NCBI GenBank assembly: GCA_963722575.1
Contig: CAVRNR010000022.1
Coordinates: 1,302,001-1,366,000, forward strand
Length of the DNA: 64,000 bases
Direction: 5' to 3'
Origin: Fen-178 sp963722575
GTDB lineage: Bacteria > Acidobacteriota > Terriglobia > Bryobacterales > Bryobacteraceae
In this document: positions 46,968-54,668 of the stretch, piece by piece
How the letters are laid out: each line of letters begins with the position of its first letter
Position numbering within the stretch: the stretch's first letter is position 1
Notes under the pieces: model-generated
What the model saw: the letters and a program-made list of their open reading frames with translations, nothing else
Database searches by the model: none
Told to the model about the DNA's origin: nothing
Translations under genes and position numbers: made by a program

Positions 46968-48473
46968 ATGATGCGACGAGATGTTCTTCGCTCTATACTT
47001 TCTCCGCTCGCCCTGGCCACCGGCCGCCGCGCCTTCGGCCAGCAGAATCGCTTCGAGCCAATCTGGGAATCTCTGGACCGGCGGCCCTCCCCCGCCTGGT
47101 ACCCCGCCGCCAAGTTCGGCATCTTTATCCACTGGGGCGTGTACTCCGTGCCGGCCTATGCCGCCGTCAACGTCAAAGACGAAAACCCCTACGCCGAGTG
47201 GTATTGGAATTCCCTCACCGAGGGCATGAAAGCTATCGCTCCCACGGGCCATGGCGCGCTCACGTGGAAGTTCCACCAGCGCGTGTACGGCGCTAACTTT
47301 CCGTACTTCGATTTCGCTCCGCTGTTCCGCGCGGAGTTGTACGACCCCGACCGCTGGGCCAACGTCTTCGTCCGCTCCGGCGCCAAGTATGTGGCCCTTA
47401 CCGCAAAGCATCACGATGGCTTCACCCTGTGGCGCAGCGCGGAGGCCAATCGCGCCTGGGGACGGCCCTGGAACAGCGTGGACATCGGCCCCCGCCGCGA
47501 TCTCCTGCTCGACCTCATGGAGGCCGGCCGCCGCCGGGACCTGCGCATGGGCATCTACTATTCGCTCTACGAATGGTATAACCCGCTCTGGCTCGCCGAC
47601 CGCCAGCGCTACGCCGCCGGGCACATGTTCCCACAGTTCAAGGACGTGGTGACCCGCGCCAAGCCGAGCATCATCTTCTCCGACGGCGAATGGGAGTTGA
47701 GCAGCGCCGAATGGCGCACGCCGGAGCTGCTGGCATGGCTGTTCAACGAATCTCCGGTGCGCGACGAGGTGGTCGTTAACGACCGCTGGGGCAAGGAAAC
47801 CCGCCACCACCACGGCGGCTATTTCACCACCGAGTACACCCCCGGCATGACCGGGAGCGCTCATCCGTGGGAGGAAAACCGCGGCATGGGGTATTCCTAC
47901 GGGTACAACCGCATAGAGTCGCTTGCCGATTACCGCACCGATCGCGAATTGCTCATGATGCTCATCGATATCGTCAGCCGCGGCGGCAATCTTCTGCTCG
48001 ATATCGGGCCCACCGGCGACGGACGCATCCCGGTCATCATGGAGGAGCGGCTGCTCCAGATCGGCGACTGGCTGGGCCCCAACGGCGAAGCCATCTACAA
48101 CACGCGCACCCGCCAAGTCACGCGCCAGTGGAGCCAGGGAAAGGTGCCGCAGCTCGAGGAAAAGGACTTCATGTCGGCTTACCCGATTGGCCACCTGGTG
48201 GATTCACCGGCCCCCGGATTCGCCCGCGTCGAGGCATTTTTCACCGCCAGCGACAGCGCGGTATACGCGATTCTGCCGCGCCGGCCGTCGAAGGACGTCG
48301 TGCTGGATGCGATCGATGCCCCCTCCGGCGTGCGCGTGACGCTGCTCGAAGGCGGCCAGCCGCTGGAAGCCGCGCGGCAAGGCAGTCAGTTGCGAATCCG
48401 GATTCCCGATTCCCTTGCCGCCGCGCTTCCCGCCCGCCAGGCCTACGTGCTCAAGATCGCAGGCGCCAAGTAA
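46968..48473 (+). CDS. Alpha-L-fucosidase, GH29
   Basis: 501 residues. N-terminal 'MMRRDVLRSILSPLALATGR' looks like an export signal. GH29 markers: 'AAKFGIFIHWGVYSVPAY', 'KYVALTAKHHDGFTLW', and the catalytic nucleophile Asp in 'KPSIIFSDGEWEL'. A C-terminal beta domain is present. It cleaves terminal L-fucose from glycans. Start ATG 46968 or 46971. It follows the TonB receptor by 28 bases on the same strand; a fuculose-type aldolase in a microcompartment cluster lies about 4.5 kb downstream. Confidence 0.92.
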   Translation: MMRRDVLRSILSPLALATGRRAFGQQNRFEPIWESLDRRPSPAWYPAAKFGIFIHWGVYSVPAYAAVNVKDENPYAEWYWNSLTEGMKAIAPTGHGALTWKFHQRVYGANFPYFDFAPLFRAELYDPDRWANVFVRSGAKYVALTAKHHDGFTLWRSAEANRAWGRPWNSVDIGPRRDLLLDLMEAGRRRDLRMGIYYSLYEWYNPLWLADRQRYAAGHMFPQFKDVVTRAKPSIIFSDGEWELSSAEWRTPELLAWLFNESPVRDEVVVNDRWGKETRHHHGGYFTTEYTPGMTGSAHPWEENRGMGYSYGYNRIESLADYRTDRELLMMLIDIVSRGGNLLLDIGPTGDGRIPVIMEERLLQIGDWLGPNGEAIYNTRTRQVTRQWSQGKVPQLEEKDFMSAYPIGHLVDSPAPGFARVEAFFTASDSAVYAILPRRPSKDVVLDAIDAPSGVRVTLLEGGQPLEAARQGSQLRIRIPDSLAAALPARQAYVLKIAGAK

Positions 48474-48474
48474 C

Positions 48475-48545
48475 GCCGGCGGTCTTTGCCGCCGGTGCTT
48501 TTCGATGCGCGCCAAAACCACCGGCGGCAAGACCGCCGGCGCTAC
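48475..48545. repeat. Palindromic repeat, GGCGCTAC family, copy 2
   Basis: Arms GCCGGCGGTC...CCGGTG (48475-48497) and ...ACCGGCGGCAAGACCGCCGG (ending near 48540) are inverted copies with one extra base. It ends in GGCGCTAC like the copies at 2203 and 52811. It separates the fucosidase from the methyltransferase gene. Confidence 0.7.
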
Positions 48546-48565
48546 GTAGAGTAAACTGGTCTGGC

Positions 48566-49228
48566 ATGTCCCTAACCCACACCCCCATCACCGACGAGCT
48601 GGCGGCTTACGTTCGCCGCGTCACGCTGCGCGAGCCGGAAGTATTGAGGCGCCTGCGCAAAGAGGCCGAGGGCCGCTCGCCCGGTTCCATGCAGATCGGG
48701 CCCGAGCAGGGCCAGTTCCTTCACCTCATGGCCCGCATTCTGGGCGCCAGGAAGACGCTCGAAGTGGGCGTCCTGATGGGTTATAGCTCCACCTGGGTGG
48801 CCTTGGCCCTGCCGCCCGGCGGAAAGCTCGTGGCTTGCGACCGCAACGCGGAGTACGCTGCCCGCGCCCGGCGCACGTGGCGCGAGGCCGGCATCGAGGA
48901 CAGAATCGAATTGCGGCTCGCGCCGGCGCTCGATTCCCTCGACGCGCTCGTTGCCGAAGGCCATGCGGGCACCTTCGATCTGGCCTTCATCGACGCCGAC
49001 AAGGCGAACTACGCCAGTTACTACGAGCGCTCGCTGGTGTTGCTTCGCCCCGGCGGCCTGATCGCCGTGGACAATGTGCTGTGGCACGGCAGGCTGATCG
49101 ACCCCCACGACCACACCGTGGACACCGACGCCATGCGCGCCTTCAACCGCAAGCTGCACGCCGACCAGCGGGTGGCGTTGAGCCTGGTGACCATGGGCGA
49201 TGGCCTGGCGCTGGCGTGCAAGCTGTAG
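48566..49228 (+). CDS. Class I O-methyltransferase (caffeoyl-CoA OMT-like)
   Basis: 220 residues. 'KTLEVGVLMGYSSTWVALAL' is the SAM-binding loop, 'FDLAFIDADKANYASYYE' the metal-binding D region and 'GGLIAVDNVLWHGRL' the next conserved part. It methylates a hydroxyl group, metal dependent; substrate unknown. Its TAG stop forms one tip of a 26-base palindrome shared with the opposite gene. Confidence 0.88.
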   Translation: MSLTHTPITDELAAYVRRVTLREPEVLRRLRKEAEGRSPGSMQIGPEQGQFLHLMARILGARKTLEVGVLMGYSSTWVALALPPGGKLVACDRNAEYAARARRTWREAGIEDRIELRLAPALDSLDALVAEGHAGTFDLAFIDADKANYASYYERSLVLLRPGGLIAVDNVLWHGRLIDPHDHTVDTDAMRAFNRKLHADQRVALSLVTMGDGLALACKL

Positions 49229-49251
49229 GGGCCGGGCATGCCCGGCCCCTA
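49226..49251. terminator. Perfect 26-base palindrome joining two convergent stops
   Basis: TAGGGGCCGGGCATGCCCGG followed by CCCCTA is a perfect palindrome. Its two ends are the TAG stops of the methyltransferase gene (plus) and the response regulator gene (minus). It can fold on either strand, so it may end both transcripts. A related sequence is at 62770-62797. Confidence 0.75.
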
Positions 49252-49884
49252 CTCGATCAGCCCGCTCCTTACCGCGAACCGCACCAGTTCGCCGATGCTG
49301 TGCAGGTTCAGCTTCTCCAGGATGCGCCCGCGGTGCGCCTCCACGGTGTACACACTGAGGTTCAGCACGCTGGCGATTTCCTTGTTGGTCTTGCCTTCTG
49401 CCAGCAGTTGCAGGACTTCGCGCTCGCGGCTGGTCAGCAGGTCGATGGGGTTGGTCGCCTGGCGGCGGTAATCGTCCAGCACGGCGTTGGAAACGGCGGG
49501 GCTGAGGTAGCTTTCGCCGGAGGCCACCGCGCGGATGGCCGCCACCAAGTCGGCGGCGCCGGAATCCTTAAGCAGGTAGCCGCGGGCGCCGGCGCGCAGG
49601 ATCTCGCGCACATAGACCGAATCCTTGTGCATGCTGAGCGCCACTACGCGCGCGCGCGGCAGCGATGACGCCATGCGGCGCGTGGCTTCGATGCCGTTCA
49701 GCTCCGGCATGCTGACATCCATCACCACCACGTCGGGGCGCAGTTGCTCCGCCAGATCCACGGCTTGGCGGGCATTGGCGGCCTCGCCCACGATTTCCAT
49801 GTCGGCCTGCGCGTCGAGGATCATCTTGAAGCCCTGCCGGACCACGGCGTGGTCGTCAGCCAGTAGGATGCGAATGCGTTTCAT
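49249..49884 (-). CDS. NarL/FixJ-family response regulator
   Basis: 211 residues from ATG 49884. Receiver: 'RILLADDHAVVRQGFKMIL', phospho-Asp in 'VVVMDVSMPELNGIEATR', Lys in 'YLLKDSG'. C-terminal LuxR HTH: 'LLTSREREVLQLLAEGKTNK' and 'NLSVYTVEAHRGRILEKLN'. It is activated by the upstream histidine kinase, whose 3' end it overlaps by 29 bases. The stop lies in the palindrome at 49226-49251. Confidence 0.95.
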   Translation of the reverse strand: MKRIRILLADDHAVVRQGFKMILDAQADMEIVGEAANARQAVDLAEQLRPDVVVMDVSMPELNGIEATRRMASSLPRARVVALSMHKDSVYVREILRAGARGYLLKDSGAADLVAAIRAVASGESYLSPAVSNAVLDDYRRQATNPIDLLTSREREVLQLLAEGKTNKEIASVLNLSVYTVEAHRGRILEKLNLHSIGELVRFAVRSGLIE

Positions 49885-51187
49885 GATGGATGGGGACCCG
49901 CACCTCAATTACAACACCCTCGCCGGAACGGGAGCGGACCGTGACATCGCCCCCAGCGCTGCGGGCGCGGGCGCGCATCCCGATCATGCCCAGTGGACCC
50001 GGGCGCCCGGCCTGCCGGACTTCCGGGACAGGCGCCCCGGCGAGGCCGCGGCCGTCGTCGTGAATCGTGAGGCGGATCTCAACGCCGCTGGATTCCAGTT
50101 TGACTTCCACGCGCTTCGCTCCAGAGTGGCGCGCCACGTTGGTCAGCGCCTCCTGCGCGATGCGAAACAGGTGCGTCTCGGTCTCATCGGAAAGGCGGCC
50201 GGAGCAACTGGATTCGAGAGTCGCTTCGATGCCCGTGCGCGCGGCGAAGCCCTCCACCAGCCAGCGCAGGCCGGCCTCCAGGCCGAAATCGTCGAGGATG
50301 GTGGGGCGCAGAAGCTGCGACAGTTGCCGCACGTTGCCGAGGGCCTCTTCCACCAGGTGCAGGCAGTCTTCCAGACGCGCGTGGTCCGCCTGCCCGCCGG
50401 CCTCGAGCGCGGTGAGGTTGGTTTTGACGGCGGTGAGCGACTGGCCCAGCTCGTCGTGCAACTCGTGCGAGAATCGGCGGGCGGTGGCCTCCTGGTCCTC
50501 CAGCATGTGCCAGGAGACGCGGCCCAGTTCGGCGGCCTGCCATTCCATCTCGCGGGTGAGCCGCCCCACCATGCGAACCGTGACCACCGCGAAGAGAAAG
50601 GCCAGGAGCACGCTGGGGGCCGCGAACAGGAACGAGGCGGCCAGCAGCCGCGACGACAGGCGGTCGATCTGCGCCTGCGCCGCGCTCACCTTGCGGTACT
50701 CCGCCTCGATCAGGCGGGCCGCCACTGAGGCGAACGTCCCGTGATGGCGGAAGAGGTCGATGGAGGCAAAAGTTTCCGGACTTTCCACGCTGAGCAGGCG
50801 GCGGGCTTCGCCGGAGAAATCGAGCGAGGATTGCTTGAGCCGCGCCCACAGGTCGCGCTCCGGGGTCTGGGCGCCCTCGGCGGAGATGCGGTCGATATCG
50901 CGATCGGCGGCGTCGAGCTGGCTCATGATGCGGTCGTAGTCCACAGAATCCGGATCGCGCGCCAGCACCGAGTAGACCTCGCTCAGATTGGTCTGCTGGC
51001 TTTGCAGCTCGTCCACCAGGCGGTTGGCGACGGATTGTTCCCGCACCAGGCTGGCCGCGTTTTGCTGAATGGCTCGAATATTGCGGACCCCCACCACGGC
51101 CGCCGCCACCAGGAGCAGAATCACTAGGCTGAAGCCGGCGATCAGGACCCGGAAGATGTTCCTATGAGTAATCTGCCGCGGAAGCAT
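49856..51187 (-). CDS. NarL-type sensor histidine kinase
   Basis: 443 residues. Two membrane segments (about residues 12-34 and 183-205) enclose a helical sensor part with a four-helix-bundle look ('AANRLVDELQSQQTNLSEVY'-like stretch). The kinase core has 'RRFSHELHDELGQSLTAVKT' with the phospho-accepting His (HisKA_3) and a GHKL ATPase ('ALTNVARHSGAKRVEVKLE', 'IHDDGRGLAG', 'LGMIGMRARARSAGG'). It senses something outside or at the membrane and activates the NarL-type regulator. Confidence 0.93.
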   Translation of the reverse strand: MLPRQITHRNIFRVLIAGFSLVILLLVAAAVVGVRNIRAIQQNAASLVREQSVANRLVDELQSQQTNLSEVYSVLARDPDSVDYDRIMSQLDAADRDIDRISAEGAQTPERDLWARLKQSSLDFSGEARRLLSVESPETFASIDLFRHHGTFASVAARLIEAEYRKVSAAQAQIDRLSSRLLAASFLFAAPSVLLAFLFAVVTVRMVGRLTREMEWQAAELGRVSWHMLEDQEATARRFSHELHDELGQSLTAVKTNLTALEAGGQADHARLEDCLHLVEEALGNVRQLSQLLRPTILDDFGLEAGLRWLVEGFAARTGIEATLESSCSGRLSDETETHLFRIAQEALTNVARHSGAKRVEVKLESSGVEIRLTIHDDGRGLAGAPVPEVRQAGRPGPLGMIGMRARARSAGGDVTVRSRSGEGVVIEVRVPIHHETHSHPTG

Positions 51188-51321
51188 ACTAATAAAGCTT
51201 AACCATCTTCACCCTCAATTCGGTGGGCGCACTAGCCTGCGCAGGCTATCGTGCTTTCAGCGCTACAGGCGCAGCATGGAATTGTGAGCGGGCAGAAGAA
51301 ACCCGCCGGAAAGAAGGAAAT

Positions 51322-51519
51322 ATGAAAACGAGTCTACTCGCGATCGCTCTGGCGGTCGCCACTATGCCCTTGACGTTCGCGCAGGCCCCGCCTGCCAAAC
51401 CGCCCGCCAGCACCAGCACTGCCGCGAGCGCCACCACCAAAACCAAGAAGCACGTGAAGAAGGTCAAGAAAGCGTCGAAGAAAACCAGCGGCGCCACGGC
51501 TGCCACTCCGTCGAAGTAA
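51322..51519 (+). CDS. Small exported Lys/Thr-rich protein
   Basis: 65 residues. ATG 51322 has an AAGGA ribosome site and opens a signal peptide (MKTSLLAIALAVATMPLTFA). The mature part is a Pro/Ala/Thr stretch then 'TKKHVKKVKKASKKTSG', very basic and without fold. It resembles small exported proteins common in soil bacteria, of unknown role. A possible terminator follows at 51533. Confidence 0.7.
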   Translation: MKTSLLAIALAVATMPLTFAQAPPAKPPASTSTAASATTKTKKHVKKVKKASKKTSGATAATPSK

Positions 51520-51532
51520 TGCGGGCCGCCGG

Positions 51533-51609
51533 AAGCCCCGCCCGCCCGTGTGCCAGGCCACAGAAAACGATGGCCTGCCCCACCCAGCCAGGGCCGGCGG
51601 GGCTTTTTG
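51533..51609 (+). terminator. Probable intrinsic terminator after the small Lys-rich gene
   Basis: AAGCCCCGCC (51533-51542) pairs with GGCGGGGCTT (51596-51605), followed by TTTTG. Inside, CAGGCCA (51554-51560) pairs with TGGCCTG (51571-51577). The outer stem has a large inner region, so folding is less certain. Confidence 0.5.
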
Positions 51610-51714
51610 TGTTCTGGAACCGCGGCGCGAACTCGACGATCCTCGGTAACTGTGGTGTCGCGGGAATCGCGCCGCAGTCCGGGCTGGTGGGCGAAGTGTG
51701 AGGCGCCCCGGCGG

Positions 51715-51945
51715 CTACGCGCGGTGCTTGGGGGCCTTGCGCGGCTTGACCTTCGCGGCTTTGGACTGCTTGGACGCCCGCTTGGTCGCCTGGGACATCG
51801 GAGCCTTGCGCGCCTTCTTAGCGGCCTGCTTGGCGGCCTTCTTCGCTGCCTTGGAGTGGTATCCGGCCGGCTTCGGCTTCGCTTCCATGCTGGTTGTCAA
51901 GCCGAAGCTCAACGCCAGCCCCAGCGCCAGTGCGCGCCATCTCAT
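51715..51945 (-). CDS. Small exported Lys/Ala-rich protein
   Basis: 76 residues from ATG 51945. A signal peptide (MRWRALALGLALSFGLTTSM) is followed by a histone-tail-like run ('SKAAKKAAKQAAKKARKAP', 'KPRKAPKHRA'). Strongly basic and Ala/Lys periodic, so the mature part could form a helix. Second such small protein within 0.4 kb, on the opposite strand. Function unknown. Confidence 0.65.
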   Translation of the reverse strand: MRWRALALGLALSFGLTTSMEAKPKPAGYHSKAAKKAAKQAAKKARKAPMSQATKRASKQSKAAKVKPRKAPKHRA

Positions 51946-51955
51946 ACCTGCTATG

Positions 51956-52798
51956 TTACTGCGCGACGCGGGCAAACCACAAATACATCTTTAGGAAGCT
52001 TACCGCTGTTAACAAAATGCATACCCAGGAAGCGCCGCGCCAGAACTTCTCGGTCCAGGAGCCTTCCAGGCGGGGCAAGCCTGCCAGGTAGCCAATTCCG
52101 AAACCGGCCGCCAGCCCCCCGATGTGGGCGGCGTTGTCCACGTGAAGGCCGGGCAACAGCCCGAACAGGATGACGTAGATCGCCCAGCGCAGGTACGTCG
52201 CGCGAATGGCGCTGCCAGTGGGGTTCCTGTGGCGCACGCCCAGCGCGATCATGGCGCCGATCAAACCCATCAATGCGGCCGAGGCGCCCACGGAAGGAGC
52301 CGCGCTCCAGACCGCGCTCACGTAGAAGCCAAAGATGCTGGAGACGAAATAGATCACCAGCATGCGGCTGGCGCCGTAGAGTTCCTCCACCTGGGCGCCC
52401 AGGTCGAACAGCACCCAGGAGTTCATGAGGATATGGAGCAGCCCGCCGTGCAGGAAGCCGGCGGTGACCAGGCGCCACCACTGGCCGGCCGCCAGCCCCG
52501 CGTTGTACTTGGCGCCGAACGCCACCAGCGTTCCCACGTCGATATTCCACAAGGCGTCGCCGTTGCCGGCCCCCATGCTGTACAGCACAGTGGCGAGGAA
52601 CAGTCCGAAATTGATCAGCAGGATGACCACCGTGGTGAAACGCGCATGCGGGATCATCCCGCCGAGAATCGGGGAAGGGTTGCGGCGATCGATGGCGCGG
52701 CGGCCCACGGGCTCATTGCAGTAGGGGCAGGTACGGTCCTTGTTGGTGATGAAAGCCCGGCAATTCGGGCACATGCGGCGTGAATCCATCTGCACCAT
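51956..52798 (-). CDS. Rhomboid-family intramembrane serine protease with zinc ribbon
   Basis: About 280 residues from ATG 52798 (52789 also possible). The N-terminal 'CPNCRAFITNKDRTCPYC' is a CxxC...CxxC zinc ribbon. The membrane part has the rhomboid motifs: 'GFLHGGLLHILMNSWVLFD', the catalytic Ser in 'SVGASAALMGLIGA' (GxSxA) and the His in 'DNAAHIGGLAAGFGIGY'. It cuts membrane proteins inside the bilayer. The longer open frame to 52876 runs through a repeat and is false. Divergent from the aldolase. Confidence 0.9.
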   Translation of the reverse strand: MVQMDSRRMCPNCRAFITNKDRTCPYCNEPVGRRAIDRRNPSPILGGMIPHARFTTVVILLINFGLFLATVLYSMGAGNGDALWNIDVGTLVAFGAKYNAGLAAGQWWRLVTAGFLHGGLLHILMNSWVLFDLGAQVEELYGASRMLVIYFVSSIFGFYVSAVWSAAPSVGASAALMGLIGAMIALGVRHRNPTGSAIRATYLRWAIYVILFGLLPGLHVDNAAHIGGLAAGFGIGYLAGLPRLEGSWTEKFWRGASWVCILLTAVSFLKMYLWFARVAQ

Positions 52799-52810
52799 TC
52801 TACCGAACAC

Positions 52811-52902
52811 GTAGCGCCGGGCCCAGAGGGCACCCCCTTGCCGCCGGTGTTCTTCCCTCCCAGTCCGGGCAAACACACCGGCGACAAGATCGCCGGCGCT
52901 AC
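52811..52902. repeat. Palindromic repeat, GGCGCTAC family, copy 3
   Basis: Starts GTAGCGCCGGGCCCAGAGGG and ends CGACAAGATCGCCGGCGCTA plus C, like copy 1 at 2203-2291. It lies between the rhomboid and microcompartment genes, directly upstream of the aldolase promoter region, and could affect expression of either. Confidence 0.8.
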
Positions 52903-52935
52903 GAAGACGTATTCTGGTACAATCTTAGGTCTCGT

Positions 52936-53718
52936 ATGGCGAAGACGGAGCGCGAGTATCGCGAGGATATCGTCCAGATCGGGCGGCTGGTGTTTCAAAA
53001 GGGCTGGGTGGCGGCCAACGATGGCAATATTACGATCCGGCTGGATGCCGATCGTGTCCTGGCCACTCCCACCGGCGTATGCAAGGGAATGATGCACCCG
53101 GACGATCTGATCGTCATGGATACCCAGGGCAACAAGATCTCGGGCCGCCTCCAAGGCACCAGCGAGATCGGCATGCACCTCACGGTCTACAAGCTGCGGC
53201 CGGACGTCAGGGCCGTGGTGCACGCCCACCCTCCGGTGGCGACAGGCTACGCGTCGGCCGGCAGGCAGTTGAACCAGGCGCTGCTGCCGGAGGTGATCAT
53301 CTCGCTGGGCTGCGTGCCGGTGGCGGACTACGGACTGCCCGGAACGCCGGCGCTGACCGAGGGCATGCTTCCGCTCATCCCCAAGTACGACGCTTTGCTG
53401 ATGGCCAATCACGGCGCGGTATGCTACGGCGAAGACGTCTACAAGGCCTACTTCCGCATGGAGACCATGGAACACTACGCGCGCATCGCGCTGGTGGCGG
53501 AGTTGCTGGGCGGCGCCAAGGCGCTGCCGCGGCTGGAAGTCGACAAGCTGCTGGATGCGCGCACGCGTTATGGCGTGAAGGCCAGGAACACCGGGGAGCC
53601 GGGTTGCCCGGTGGCTTCCGACGATTCGAGTCAGGGCGGGGAATCGAGGTTCTACGTGACACGCGCGGAGCTGATCGCCCTGGTGGATGAGGCGCTCAAA
53701 GCGCGCGGTTTAGCTTGA
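52936..53718 (+). CDS. Class II aldolase (L-fuculose/rhamnulose-phosphate type), probably BMC-targeted
   Basis: 260 residues. The catalytic core shows 'KGWVAANDGNITIRLD', the zinc His pair in 'AVVHAHPPVATGYA' and the third in 'LLMANHGAVCYGEDV', as in L-fuculose-1-phosphate aldolase, which splits the sugar phosphate into dihydroxyacetone phosphate and lactaldehyde. After a flexible linker (about residues 218-239, Gly/Ser-rich) the C-terminus is a short amphipathic helix, 'TRAELIALVDEALKARGLA', the form of an encapsulation peptide used to load enzymes into microcompartments. It is 21 bases before the BMC-H gene. Exact substrate is inferred from the shell genes. Confidence 0.85.
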   Translation: MAKTEREYREDIVQIGRLVFQKGWVAANDGNITIRLDADRVLATPTGVCKGMMHPDDLIVMDTQGNKISGRLQGTSEIGMHLTVYKLRPDVRAVVHAHPPVATGYASAGRQLNQALLPEVIISLGCVPVADYGLPGTPALTEGMLPLIPKYDALLMANHGAVCYGEDVYKAYFRMETMEHYARIALVAELLGGAKALPRLEVDKLLDARTRYGVKARNTGEPGCPVASDDSSQGGESRFYVTRAELIALVDEALKARGLA

Positions 53719-53739
53719 TAGTTTTTGGGGAGAGCATAG

Positions 53740-54039
53740 ATGGGTGAAGCGTTAGGAATGATCGAGACGCGCGGCTTGGTGGCCATGATTGAGGCCGCCG
53801 ACGCCATGGTGAAAGCCGCCAAGGTAAACCTGGTCGGCTGGGAAAAAATCGGATCGGGCTACGTGACTGCGATGGTGCGCGGCGACGTGGCGGCGGTTCG
53901 CGCGGCCACCGACGCCGGCGCCGCCGCGGCGCGACGCGTGGGCGAACTCATCTCGGTGCATGTCATCCCGCGCCCGCACCAGAGCCTGGAAGACGTGCTG
54001 CCGATCGGCAGGTCTCAGGCGCAGAACGCCGGCAAGTAG
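53740..54039 (+). CDS. Microcompartment shell protein, BMC-H (hexameric)
   Basis: 99 residues, a single BMC domain. 'ALGMIETRGLVAMIEAADAM' and 'VKAAKVNLVGWEKIGSGYVT' are typical of PduA/CcmK-type shell hexamers; KIGSG is the pore-loop motif seen in propanediol-type shells. The C-terminus 'ELISVHVIPRPHQSLEDVLP' is also standard. Many copies make the flat facets of the shell. Only BMC-H in the window. Confidence 0.95.
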   Translation: MGEALGMIETRGLVAMIEAADAMVKAAKVNLVGWEKIGSGYVTAMVRGDVAAVRAATDAGAAAARRVGELISVHVIPRPHQSLEDVLPIGRSQAQNAGK

Positions 54040-54056
54040 CCGGCGCCAGAGGCTTC

Positions 54057-54323
54057 ATGATTCTCGGCCGCGTGGTGGGCACCGTGGTTGCCACACGGAA
54101 AGACTCCCGCCTGGAAGGCTTTAAACTGCTTGTCGTCAAGCCGGTTTCTCCGGAAGGGAAAGACGAAGCCGGCTACATCGTGGCCGTGGATACCGTGAGT
54201 GCGGGCGCTGGCGAGCGCGTCATCACGGTTTCCGGAAGCTCGGCCCGCATGGCCGACGGCTGCAAGGATAGGCCCATCGACACCGCCATCGTCGGCATCG
54301 TCGACGAAGTGCACCTGGATTAG
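54057..54323 (+). CDS. Microcompartment vertex protein, BMC-P (EutN/CcmL type), 1
   Basis: 88 residues. 'MILGRVVGTVVATRKDSRLE' and 'GFKLLVVKPVSPEGKD' are the OB-like EutN/CcmL start; 'AIVGIVDEVHLD' is the end. Pentamers of this family cap the vertices of the shell. First of three in a row; 17 bases after BMC-H and 3 before the next. Confidence 0.94.
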   Translation: MILGRVVGTVVATRKDSRLEGFKLLVVKPVSPEGKDEAGYIVAVDTVSAGAGERVITVSGSSARMADGCKDRPIDTAIVGIVDEVHLD

Positions 54324-54326
54324 CTC

Positions 54327-54668
54327 ATGTACCTGGGCCGCGTGGTGGGTTGCGTCTGGTCCACCGTCAAGAATCGCAATCTGGAGGGTCACCGGATGCT
54401 GGTGATTCAGCCCCTCACCCCCGAACTCGCCAACACCGGCCAGCGGATCGTTTGCACCGACTGCACCGGGGCCGGCGCCGGCGAGCTGATCTATTGGGTT
54501 CGCGGCCGTGAAGCCAGCTACGCCCTTCTGCCGCAAGAGCCGGCCACCGACACCACCGTGGTGGCGATTGTGGATTCCCTCCACCTGAAATCGGCGGTTG
54601 CGCCCGCGCCTGCGCCCGCGCCTCCGGCCAGGGGCCGCAAGCCGTCGCGGAAGGCTGGCTCATGCTGA
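54327..54668 (+). CDS. Microcompartment vertex protein, BMC-P, 2, with basic tail
   Basis: 113 residues. The core ('MYLGRVVGCVWSTVKNRNLE', 'VVAIVDSLHLK') is a standard EutN/CcmL domain. It is longer than the others because of a C-terminal tail (about residues 91-113) of Pro/Ala repeats then Arg/Lys ('PARGRKPSRKAGSC'), which could contact cargo, shell or nucleic acid. The 3' end overlaps the next start by 7 bases. Confidence 0.93.
   Translation: MYLGRVVGCVWSTVKNRNLEGHRMLVIQPLTPELANTGQRIVCTDCTGAGAGELIYWVRGREASYALLPQEPATDTTVVAIVDSLHLKSAVAPAPAPAPPARGRKPSRKAGSC

Noticed and set aside
44654..47122. 822-residue frame antisense to the second TonB receptor
   Set aside because: Shadow of the receptor and fucosidase genes; no motif or ribosome site.
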